From: Hydrogenovibrio sp. UBA654
GTDB taxonomy: Bacteria; Pseudomonadota; Gammaproteobacteria; Thiomicrospirales; Thiomicrospiraceae
NCBI GenBank assembly: GCA_002299585.1
Contig: DBOE01000082.1
Span: forward strand, 1-20,533
Reading direction: 5' to 3'
Length of the DNA stretch: 20,533 nt
Shown: positions 8,435-14,877 of the stretch, piece by piece
Position numbering within the stretch: position 1 is the first letter of the stretch
How the letters are laid out: each line of letters opens with the position of its first letter
Made by a program: the position numbers and the translations under genes
The notes under the pieces: model-generated
Databases searched by the model: none
What the model saw: only the letters and a program-made list of their open reading frames with translations
Told to the model about the DNA's origin: nothing

Positions 8435-8854
8435 CTAATTAAATATTTCATCTTCATTAAAAAAAAATGCAATTTCTCTTGCCGCACTTTCAACCGAATC
8501 TGAACCATGTACTGAATTTTTTTGCATAGAAATAGCAAAATCTTTACGAACTGTTCCTGTCTCTGCCGTTTCAGGATCGGTAGAACCCATAATTTTTCTG
8601 TTTAAGGCAATAGCATCTTCTGCTTGTAAAACTTGTACAATAATAGTAGCGGCAATCATATTTTCAATCAAGGTATTATAAAAAACCTTATCTTTGTGTT
8701 CTACATAAAACTCTCCAGCCTGTTGCTTGCTTAAGTGGAGCATTTTTGCAGCCACAATTTTTAACCCCCCTCCTTCTAACTTTGATATTATTTTTCCTGT
8801 CAAATTTCTTTGTGTTGCATCTGGTTTAATCATAGAAAGAGTTCTTTGTTGCAT
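8435..8854 (-). CDS. ndk: Nucleoside-diphosphate kinase
   Basis: Ndk moves the gamma phosphate of ATP to other nucleoside diphosphates through a phospho-histidine, balancing NTP and dNTP pools. The 139-residue length is typical. It begins TLSMIKPDATQRN (the KPD motif) and contains NSVHGSDS near residues 114-121, where the histidine is the catalytic residue. The ATG has a strong AAGGAG ribosome site 9 bases upstream. It follows iscA after 41 bases and precedes rlmN by 9. Confidence 0.97.
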   Translation of the reverse strand: MQQRTLSMIKPDATQRNLTGKIISKLEGGGLKIVAAKMLHLSKQQAGEFYVEHKDKVFYNTLIENMIAATIIVQVLQAEDAIALNRKIMGSTDPETAETGTVRKDFAISMQKNSVHGSDSVESAAREIAFFFNEDEIFN

Positions 8855-8895
8855 ACTTAATAGCTCCTTATTTTAAATAATTATCAGTTATTTAT

Positions 8896-9222
8896 TTATG
8901 TTGAAAATGATGTTCCACAACCACATGAATCTTTTACTTGAGGATTATTAAATTCAAAACCTTCATTTAATAGACCTCCAATAACATAATCCAGCTCCAT
9001 GCCCTCTATATGAGGTAAGTTTTCTTTAGGAACAACTACTTTTATACCAAAAGATTCAAATACATCATCTTCATTAGTAATTTCATCTGCATAATCAACC
9101 ACATAAGAAAATCCAGCACAGCCACTAACCTTAGTAGATACCTTTAATCCTATACCTTTGCCACGCTTGTTTAGCATTTTTTTTGCTCTATCTGCTGCTG
9201 ATTGGGTAAGTGTTACTGCCAT
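8896..9222 (-). CDS. iscA: Iron-sulfur cluster assembly A-type carrier, IscA-like
   Basis: A-type carriers pass Fe-S clusters to target proteins. The 108-residue protein has the three invariant cysteines: one in VSGCAGFSY (Cys35) and two in DSCGCGTSF (Cys99 and Cys101). The segment NKRGKGIGLKVSTKVSGC resembles IscA more closely than ErpA or SufA; separating IscA from SufA by eye is less certain. The ATG has a perfect AAGGAG site 8 bases upstream. It lies 53 bases after iscR. The usual iscS and iscU genes are not between them, so the cysteine desulfurase and scaffold must be encoded elsewhere. Confidence 0.9.
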   Translation of the reverse strand: MAVTLTQSAADRAKKMLNKRGKGIGLKVSTKVSGCAGFSYVVDYADEITNEDDVFESFGIKVVVPKENLPHIEGMELDYVIGGLLNEGFEFNNPQVKDSCGCGTSFST

Positions 9223-9259
9223 TTATTTTTCTCCTTACTAGTAATAATCTTAAAATTAA

Positions 9260-9287
9260 AAAACTTCTAAAACTTCTAAAACTTGAT
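9260..9287 (-). repeat. Short 9-bp tandem repeat over the iscR stop codon
   Basis: The unit AAGTTTTAG (minus strand) occurs twice in a row, with a third degenerate unit, across the end of iscR. The first unit contains the TAG stop at 9276-9278 and the second unit repeats an equivalent TAG. This looks like a small slippage duplication and has no obvious role. Confidence 0.6.
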
Positions 9288-9701
9288 CTCTTTAACATTT
9301 GTTCTTCTATCAATTACATACTGTAAGCTCACGCCATTAAGAAAGCTTTCTATAATGGCGCTTAGTTCGTCCCACAAATGATGGGATAAACAAGCCTTAC
9401 CATTTTTACAATTTTTCTTACCTGCACATTTTTTGGGTTCAAGTCGTTCATCTACCGCACTTATAATTTCATTTATTGAAATTTTATCTGCCTCACGACT
9501 TAAACTATACCCCCCCCCTGGACCTCTACAACTTACAACTAAATTAGCTTTTTTTAGTTTAGCAAATATTTGTTCAAGGTAGGATAAAGAAATTTTTTGT
9601 CTCTTCGAAATCATCATTAAAGAAATAGAAGAGTCTGAATGTTCTAATGCTAAATCTAGCATCGCAATAACTGCATAACGACCTTTAGAGGTTAATTTCA
9701 T
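9276..9701 (-). CDS. iscR: Rrf2-family iron-sulfur regulator IscR
   Basis: IscR senses Fe-S status through a [2Fe-2S] cluster and controls Fe-S assembly genes. The 141-residue protein starts MKLTSKGRYAVIAMLDLA, the classic Rrf2 N-terminus. The winged helix-turn-helix follows, including SYLEQIFAKLKKANLV, and the wing has RGPGGGYSL. The cluster ligands are in CAGKKNCKNGKACLSHHLW, giving the C-x5-C-x5-C-x2-H pattern of true IscR. A run of nine G bases encodes the three wing glycines (9510-9518), so a one-base slip there would truncate the protein. The ATG has AAAGG 9 bases upstream, and a good promoter lies at 9730-9758. It leads the minus-strand run to der. No clear IscR operator was recognised by eye. 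Confidence 0.94.
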   Translation of the reverse strand: MKLTSKGRYAVIAMLDLALEHSDSSISLMMISKRQKISLSYLEQIFAKLKKANLVVSCRGPGGGYSLSREADKISINEIISAVDERLEPKKCAGKKNCKNGKACLSHHLWDELSAIIESFLNGVSLQYVIDRRTNVKEIKF

Positions 9702-9729
9702 TTACTAAAACCTTTCTCACTAAATAATG

Positions 9730-9758
9730 ATCATACAATAACCAAGCAAACAACTCAA
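9730..9758 (-). promoter_or_regulatory. Sigma70-type promoter of iscR
   Basis: On the minus strand a -35 box TTGAGT (9753-9758) and a -10 box TATGAT (9730-9735) are separated by exactly 17 bases. The -10 box lies about 30 bases before the iscR start. This is the best promoter match noticed in the window and probably drives iscR-iscA and perhaps the genes downstream. Confidence 0.65.
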
Positions 9759-9775
9759 TAACAGGGCTTAAAATA

Positions 9776-9806
9776 GTTGTTAAGTGCCTCCTTAGGGAGC
9801 CTATGA
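9776..9806 (+). repeat. Palindromic dispersed repeat, copy C
   Basis: This is the third copy of the ~31-nt repeat, in the same orientation as copy B, with 28 of 31 positions identical to copy A. It lies between iscR and the oxyR-like pseudogene and abuts the pseudogene's stop codon (9807-9809). The core GCCTCC-TTAG-GGAGCC can pair as a hairpin. Confidence 0.8.
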
Positions 9807-10387
9807 TTAATAATAAATACAGTTTTTAAGTTCATCATTACTAATTCCCTGTTGTTGTGAATATTTATTTCTTTTTAATGTAACCCAGTAAAAATCTTCT
9901 TCACAGAACTTCAAAGTAAGCATACCATCACAAGGAAAAAGCAGTGCCAGTATTTTAGCATCTAGTTCACCTTGTCTCACCCTATTTAACAGTATCAGTG
10001 ATTTATCTTCTACAACATTTAGTTGTAAATATGGGTGTTTTTGATTTAAAGCAGCTAATAATTTAGGTAGTATATAAGGTGCAATAGTAGGTATTATACC
10101 TATCGTTAAAGGATAACTTAGTGGTACTTTCTTAGTTTCGAAAAAGTGTTGCAAATCCTCTACTTGTAACAAAATGGAGCGGGCTTGCTGTAAGATTTTT
10201 TTGCCCATGGGAGTGACTAGTACTTTTTTATTGTCACTCTCAAAAATTTGTAGCCCGAGTTGCTTTTACAACTCGTTTAAAGCACTACTTAATGCTGATT
10301 GACTAATATTACATTATCTGAAGCCTGTTTAAAATGGAGTGCTTCTTCGATAGCCAAGGCGTAGCTACGTTGTTTAATGAAAATCAT
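9807..10387 (-). pseudogene. Decayed OxyR-like LysR-family regulator
   Basis: The remains of a LysR-type regulator closest by eye to OxyR, the peroxide sensor. Reading from ATG at 10385-10387, the first helix-turn-helix half is in frame (YALAIEEALHFKQASDN). About one base is then missing near 10314. The next frame continues correctly with CNISQSALSSALNEL, hits a TAA at 10266-10268 where OxyR usually has an acidic residue, and goes on with KQLGLQIFESDNKKVLVTPMG. The effector-domain part (LTIGIIPTIAPYILP and onward) is open to 9807. The protein then ends at about the middle of the effector domain, before the region holding OxyR's redox-active cysteines. An intact 133-codon stretch remains from 10208 to 9807, but it lacks the DNA-binding domain and is unlikely to be a functional gene. 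Decay is therefore threefold: frameshift, nonsense codon and loss of the 3' third next to repeat copy C. Confidence 0.88.
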
Positions 10388-10746
10388 TTATATGATCTTC
10401 CCCCGCAAAAATGGATATTAAAATTAAGGAGAAACTAAATAACTGATTGAAATTATGCGTGGACTTATATAGATCATCAATTCTAGGCATGTCTTGCATC
10501 CAATAGCTGGCTATTGTCAAAAGACATAACAACGAAGTACTGGACTAGAAGCCACTCCCTACGGGGGGGGCTTAGCCAAGTTTACATCTTCAGCGTTATC
10601 ATTTTTTACAATATAGCTATTATTTCAAAATGATGCCTTGATGATGTAAACTTGGCGTTGCCAGAATTTTTAGTTATCAACTGTTCAAATACGGCAGGGG
10701 TCAATACCCCCCCCCTCGGTATCTTTGCTTTTGATACAATCCCAAG
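10388..10746. other. Gene-free scar between oxyR remnant and SCP-2 gene
   Basis: About 360 bases with no supportable gene on either strand. Short open stretches exist, including one on the + strand from 10652 that runs antisense into the SCP-2 gene, but none has a recognisable product or a good ribosome site. The stretch contains a long inverted repeat (10575-10656), a run of eight G (10563-10570) and a run of nine C (10707-10715). It looks like decaying intergenic or formerly coding DNA. Confidence 0.6.
10575..10656. repeat. Long imperfect inverted repeat (hairpin)
   Basis: Two arms of about 30 bases (10575-10605 and 10627-10656) are reverse complements with a few mismatches and one indel. 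The outer 14 bases (GCCAAGTTTACATC) pair perfectly, and an inner block ATCATTTT also pairs. The loop is about 21 bases. No T run follows on either strand, so it is not a typical terminator. It may be a remnant of a mobile element end or of an inverted duplication. Confidence 0.7.
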
Positions 10747-11151
10747 CTATTCTCCACCAACTCTTCCCATTAAAGCAAAACTTTTAACAAAAGGATTTGC
10801 CATGCGAGGATCTTTAATCATTGCTTTAAAATCACCTTCCACAAATTTTAATTTACCGGTGGTAACAGCTATGCCCATTCCTGCCATACCTAAACCTTTG
10901 CTCATCCATTTCATCCAGTCCTTTTTGTCTGCACGCATATCCCAGTTTACATCTTCACCATCATAAAGCCCTGCTCTAACCGCAATACCATTTTCAACAA
11001 TAAAAATGCCAGTAGGTTTATCGTCATCTTTGAATCCGCAGGCGATTGTTGAACAAAAGCTAATTTCAGCTAGTTTGCCAGATACTTCTTCATCTTTATT
11101 CCATTCTTCAAGCATTGATTTCATCCATTGATCAGAAAATAATTCAGACAT
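10747..11151 (-). CDS. SCP-2 sterol-transfer family (lipid-binding) protein
   Basis: A 134-residue single-domain protein resembling the SCP-2 / sterol-carrier fold, which forms a hydrophobic pocket for lipid or acyl ligands. Features supporting this are the N-terminal helix MSELFSDQWMKSMLEEWNK, the strands GIFIVENGIAVRAGL and DVNWDMRADKKDWMKWM, and the end TGKLKFVEGDFKAMIKD followed by a helix. The TGKLKxxGD-like motif is characteristic of the family. There is no signal peptide, so it is probably cytoplasmic. The gene appears intact, with AAGGA about 9 bases before the ATG, and it stands alone between a terminator hairpin upstream and the decayed oxyR region downstream. The ligand is unknown; bacteria with this fold usually do not make sterols. 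Confidence 0.75.
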   Translation of the reverse strand: MSELFSDQWMKSMLEEWNKDEEVSGKLAEISFCSTIACGFKDDDKPTGIFIVENGIAVRAGLYDGEDVNWDMRADKKDWMKWMSKGLGMAGMGIAVTTGKLKFVEGDFKAMIKDPRMANPFVKSFALMGRVGGE

Positions 11152-11191
11152 AATATAATCCTTTTAAGTGTATTGAGTTAATAATTAAATC

Positions 11192-11223
11192 AAAAAATAC
11201 TTAATTATCTTTAAGTATTTTTT
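11192..11223 (-). terminator. Rho-independent terminator after murG
   Basis: A perfect 12-bp stem (AAAAAATACTTA with its complement) and an 8-base loop. On the minus strand the stem ends in six T, as expected for termination of the dcw transcript after murG and before the SCP-2 gene. It is symmetric enough to work in both directions. The stem is AT-rich, so efficiency is uncertain. The rest of the 225-base gap between murG and the SCP-2 gene holds the half repeat at 11320-11335 and nothing else recognised. Confidence 0.75.
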
Positions 11224-11319
11224 CTTTTGTAAGTATACCTTTATTTTAGATATAATTTATTTAATAGATAATTAAAAAACAATATGAGGGCATAAGTTTT
11301 TTTAAGATAGTATTTTATA

Positions 11320-11335
11320 CTTAAGGATCCTCTGA
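11320..11335 (+). repeat. Half copy of the dispersed repeat (copy D)
   Basis: Sixteen bases, CTTAAGGATCCTCTGA, match the second half of the repeat as found in copy A with one mismatch (15/16), in the same orientation as copies B and C. The first half is missing. It lies in the spacer just downstream of murG, where the dcw cluster is interrupted. Confidence 0.6.
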
Positions 11336-11376
11336 ACAGGAATTTGGGTAAAATATAAACATAAAAAACTTGGAGA

Positions 11377-12438
11377 TTATAGTTCTAATATTTTTTTTAC
11401 TATTTTATTGCTTGCTTTTTTTTTGCTTTGCTTTCTTATCAAGGATGATGCTAGTATATTTTTATCATTGTTCAACCAAAAATTAATTGTTTTAACTAGT
11501 AAAGAAGTTGTTAGTTTGTTTTGTTTAATTATTTCACCTCCCCCTAGATCTACTAGTATTTGAGCATTTGCTGTTTGATGATCATCTACTGCAAAAGGAA
11601 AAGGAATCATTATTGCAGGCCTTGCAGAGGCTATTAATTCTGAGACAGTTAGGGCTCCTGAACGACAAATAACTAAATCTGCTTTAACATAAGCATGAAT
11701 CATCTCATCTATAAAAGATACCACTTTATATTGTTTTGTATCTAAGTTTTCTCGTTTATAAAATCCTAAAGTCTGTTGTAGCGTCTTCTTTCCTGTTTGA
11801 TGTATTACATTAATTTTTTTATCTGTGATTAATGATTTTAATACCTTTGGCATAATTTCATTAATAGCTAATGCTCCCCTACTTCCGCCTATGATTAAAA
11901 TAGTAAATTGTTGATTATTTTTTGTTAATATTGGTATTTTCTCTAAACCTTCTCGCACTGGGTTGCCAAGCTCTATTACATTTTTACCGGTTATTTTTTG
12001 CTGTGGAAAAGCTGTAACTATTAAATTGGCTATTTTAGCTAGTAGTTTATTGGTTAAACCAGGAATAGCGTTTTGTTCATGTACAACTAGTTTTATGCCT
12101 AATAATTTAGCTGCCACTCCTGTAGGACCACAGACGAAACCCCCCATACCTAAAACTAAATCTGGCTGTTGTTGTTTAATTATTTTACTTGCTTGAAAAA
12201 TAGCTTTTAGAATATTAATTGGGGCAGTTAACCAACCTAGTAATCCATTGCCTCTTAGACCTTTAATTGTTATTGATTTAAAGGGTATTTTTGCTTTTGT
12301 AACCCATTGTTTTTCCATCCCCCCAGCAGAGCCAAGCCAACAAATATCTAGACCTTGCTTTTTAAATTCTTGTGCTAAGGCAATACCTGGAAAAACATGC
12401 CCTCCAGTGCCAGCAGCTACTATCATAATTTTTTTCAA
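11377..12438 (-). CDS. murG: UDP-GlcNAc transferase MurG (lipid II synthesis)
   Basis: MurG adds GlcNAc to lipid I to give lipid II, working at the inner face of the membrane. The length of 353 residues is normal (E. coli 355). The N-terminal GTGGHVFPG loop (residues 10-18), GMGGFVCGPTG near 96-106, ELGNPVREG near 157-165, GGSRGA near 183-188 and the C-terminal acceptor/donor region HQTANAQ near 291 are all present. The start is TTG, overlapping the ftsW stop as TTGA and preceded by GAGGAG at 5 bases; it gives the usual MKKIMIVAAGTGG N-terminus. In the standard dcw order murC follows; here it does not, and a terminator lies 154 bases downstream. Confidence 0.97.
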   Translation of the reverse strand: MKKIMIVAAGTGGHVFPGIALAQEFKKQGLDICWLGSAGGMEKQWVTKAKIPFKSITIKGLRGNGLLGWLTAPINILKAIFQASKIIKQQQPDLVLGMGGFVCGPTGVAAKLLGIKLVVHEQNAIPGLTNKLLAKIANLIVTAFPQQKITGKNVIELGNPVREGLEKIPILTKNNQQFTILIIGGSRGALAINEIMPKVLKSLITDKKINVIHQTGKKTLQQTLGFYKRENLDTKQYKVVSFIDEMIHAYVKADLVICRSGALTVSELIASARPAIMIPFPFAVDDHQTANAQILVDLGGGEIIKQNKLTTSLLVKTINFWLNNDKNILASSLIRKQSKKKASNKIVKKILEL

Positions 12439-13571
12439 GCAAGCTCCTCTAGTTCTTTTTTTCTAGTTTCATAGTCAACCCTAAATACTAGGGCTAGAGC
12501 AACTATTATCATTAATGCACTAGAACCACCATAGCTCATCAGGGGGAGGGTCAAGCCTTTAGTTGGAAACAAGCCTAAGTTAACCCCCATATTAATAATG
12601 GCTTGTAAAACTATCCAAATACCTACTCCATAGGCAAGCAGACCACCAAAAAACTCTGCTCTATAAAATGCTCTTCTACCTATTATAAAACATCTATATA
12701 GTATAAATAGGTACAGACTAACCAAAAATATAACACCCAATAAGCCAAATTCTTCTGCATAGATAGAAAATAAGAAATCAGTATGAGCATCAGGTAGATA
12801 TAATAATTTTTGTACAGATTCTCCTATACCTACGCCAAATATTTCACCTCGCCCACTTGCAATAAGAGCTTGGGTAAGCTGGTAACCATTGCCAAAAGGA
12901 TCTGCCCAAGGGTCTAAAAAATTAGTTACCCTTGCCATTCTATATTCTGAGGTTATTACCATTATTACTAATAAACTCGCTATGGGTAATACCGTAAATA
13001 CAAAAAATCTCCAAGCAGCTCCTGCAATTAGTAGTAACCCAGATATTATTATAGCTATAACAAATGTACTACCAAAATCTGGCTCTAACAAGAGCAGAAA
13101 AGTCATTATTCCAAAGGGAATAGCTAGCCTGATTACTGCTTCAAAACTTTCTTTTACCGCATGGGCATGTCTAGTTAGGTAGCCTGCCATAAAGATTATT
13201 ACTGCTAGTTTTATAAATTCTGACACTTGAAAATTCATAACCCCTAAAGATAACCATCTTTGCGAACCATTTATTTCTCTACCAAAAATTAACACGGCAA
13301 TTAATAATAAAATACCAAGTATAAATATCTGTATTCTATACTCTTCCCAATAAAATATTGGAATCCTAAAAACGATCAATGCCACTGTAAATCCAATGCT
13401 TATAGAGATTGCTTGTCTTGAAAAATAATATAATGGGTCTGCAAAATTTTTTTCACTAATCGCAATAGAACTTGATGCTACCATGGTTAAACCTATAACA
13501 ATTAAAACAAGAACTGCCCCTAATAACCAAAAATCTATTAGCCAGTTATGCTGTTTATTGGTACTAAACAT
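12435..13571 (-). CDS. ftsW: Septal peptidoglycan polymerase FtsW
   Basis: FtsW is a SEDS-family glycosyltransferase that polymerises lipid II at the division site together with FtsI. The 378-residue protein is almost wholly hydrophobic, with about ten membrane segments. It has LEPDFGSTFV near residue 162, whose aspartate is conserved in SEDS enzymes, and the family signature FPTKGLTLPLMSYGGSSAL near 334-352. It lacks the longer cytoplasmic N-terminal tail of E. coli FtsW (414). The ATG overlaps the end of murD by 8 bases and the stop overlaps murG. Confidence 0.97.
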   Translation of the reverse strand: MFSTNKQHNWLIDFWLLGAVLVLIVIGLTMVASSSIAISEKNFADPLYYFSRQAISISIGFTVALIVFRIPIFYWEEYRIQIFILGILLLIAVLIFGREINGSQRWLSLGVMNFQVSEFIKLAVIIFMAGYLTRHAHAVKESFEAVIRLAIPFGIMTFLLLLEPDFGSTFVIAIIISGLLLIAGAAWRFFVFTVLPIASLLVIMVITSEYRMARVTNFLDPWADPFGNGYQLTQALIASGRGEIFGVGIGESVQKLLYLPDAHTDFLFSIYAEEFGLLGVIFLVSLYLFILYRCFIIGRRAFYRAEFFGGLLAYGVGIWIVLQAIINMGVNLGLFPTKGLTLPLMSYGGSSALMIIVALALVFRVDYETRKKELEELA

Positions 13572-14850
13572 TAACTAACTCCACTAACTTAACAAACTCT
13601 TCTCCGCGTTTTATATAATTTTTAAATTGGTCAAAAGATGCGCAAGCTGGCGAGAACAAAACAGTATCTCCAAACTTTGCTTTATTTTTTGCTAGTTTAA
13701 CTGCCTTGTCTAGAGTATCTACTTTAGTTATTAGGCTGTTTTTATTATTAATTATTTGATAAATTAAATCTGCATCTCTACCAAACAAAATTACTTCTTT
13801 ACAATATTTTTCTATGGTATCTTTCAAGGGTAAAAAATTGGCTTCTTTACTAACTCCTCCAGCTATCAACAGTACATTTTTACCCTGCATTGCTAAACTT
13901 TTAATAGCACTTAAGGTTGCTCCAACATTGGTGCCTTTTGAGTCATTAATCCAGGTAGTACCATTTTTTATTGCTACTAGTTGTGTGCGATGTTCTAAAC
14001 CTGTAAACCTTTTAAATACTTTTGCATAGGCTACTAGTGGAATATTAAATTGGCTAGTCAAAGCAATTGTCGCTAGGGCATTTAATAAATGATGCTCTCC
14101 TTGCAGAGCCATATCCTTTATAGGCATGATTTTTTTGTTGTCTATAAACAAATATTGGTTATTTTTTTTACTGCCAAAAAGTAAAATATTTTTATAATTC
14201 TTTAACTGATAAAAACTAGCTTCTGCTGGTAAAACTACTAGATCTGCATTATTAAGAATTTTCATTTTTGCTTGCTGGTAACCACTTAAGCTGTCATATC
14301 TATCCATATGATCTTCACAAATATTAAGCACCGTAGCAGAGGTTGAATGCAAAGAATAGGTGGTTTCTAATTGAAAACTAGATAGTTCTAGTACAAAAAC
14401 ATCATGATTTTGTTTATCTACTAAAAGATCTAGGGCTGGCACACCAATGTTACCACCCATGGCTACCTTATAACCAGCTTCTAACAGCACTTTTGTAACC
14501 AAGGTGGTTACCGTACTTTTCCCATTTGATCCGGTTATGGATATTATTGGTTTATTGGTATTTTTAGCAAATATCTCAATATCACCAATTATTGGAATAC
14601 CTTTATCTTTAAAAGGTAATAGCCAGCTAGAATTTAAGGATAAACCAGGGCTTAAAACTATCTTAGTTATTTTATTGGCTATATGGTTAGGTATATTTAT
14701 TGTATAAAAATCTATATTTAGAAAATTGGATTTTAATTGTGCAATATCTATATCTTTACGAGTATCAAAAGCTATACAACTTATTTTTTTATGCTCTAAA
14801 AACCTAAGGATACTTTGCCCTGTTATTCCCAAGCCTATAACTAAAATCAA
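13564..14850 (-). CDS. murD: UDP-MurNAc-L-Ala:D-Glu ligase MurD
   Basis: MurD adds D-glutamate to UDP-MurNAc-L-alanine using ATP. The 428-residue protein begins with an N-terminal Rossmann-like domain (LVIGLGITGQSILRFL). The central ATPase domain has the P-loop ITGSNGKSTVTTL near residues 104-116. VLNICEDHMDRYDSLSGYQQAK near 175-196 includes the lysine position that is carbamylated in Mur ligases. TWINDSKGTNVGAT near 302-315 is the typical MurD motif before the C-terminal domain. The start is TTG with AAGGA 6 bases upstream, 27 bases after mraY. It overlaps ftsW by 8 bases. Confidence 0.97.
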   Translation of the reverse strand: MILVIGLGITGQSILRFLEHKKISCIAFDTRKDIDIAQLKSNFLNIDFYTINIPNHIANKITKIVLSPGLSLNSSWLLPFKDKGIPIIGDIEIFAKNTNKPIISITGSNGKSTVTTLVTKVLLEAGYKVAMGGNIGVPALDLLVDKQNHDVFVLELSSFQLETTYSLHSTSATVLNICEDHMDRYDSLSGYQQAKMKILNNADLVVLPAEASFYQLKNYKNILLFGSKKNNQYLFIDNKKIMPIKDMALQGEHHLLNALATIALTSQFNIPLVAYAKVFKRFTGLEHRTQLVAIKNGTTWINDSKGTNVGATLSAIKSLAMQGKNVLLIAGGVSKEANFLPLKDTIEKYCKEVILFGRDADLIYQIINNKNSLITKVDTLDKAVKLAKNKAKFGDTVLFSPACASFDQFKNYIKRGEEFVKLVELVNV

Positions 14851-14877
14851 ATTAATTCCTTAATTTTTTATTTAAAA

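Noticed and set aside
9807..10208. A separate 133-codon effector-domain gene starting at the internal ATG
   Set aside because: The upstream sequence continues the same LysR homology through a stop and a frameshift, so this is the open part of a pseudogene rather than an independent gene.
10388..10746. A transposase remnant in the gene-free scar
   Set aside because: Translating all visible frames gave only short pieces with stops and no recognisable transposase motif; the inverted repeat alone is not enough.
10652..10966. A 104-codon open frame on the + strand
   Set aside because: It is antisense to the SCP-2 gene for most of its length, has low-complexity content typical of a shadow frame, and lacks a credible ribosome site.
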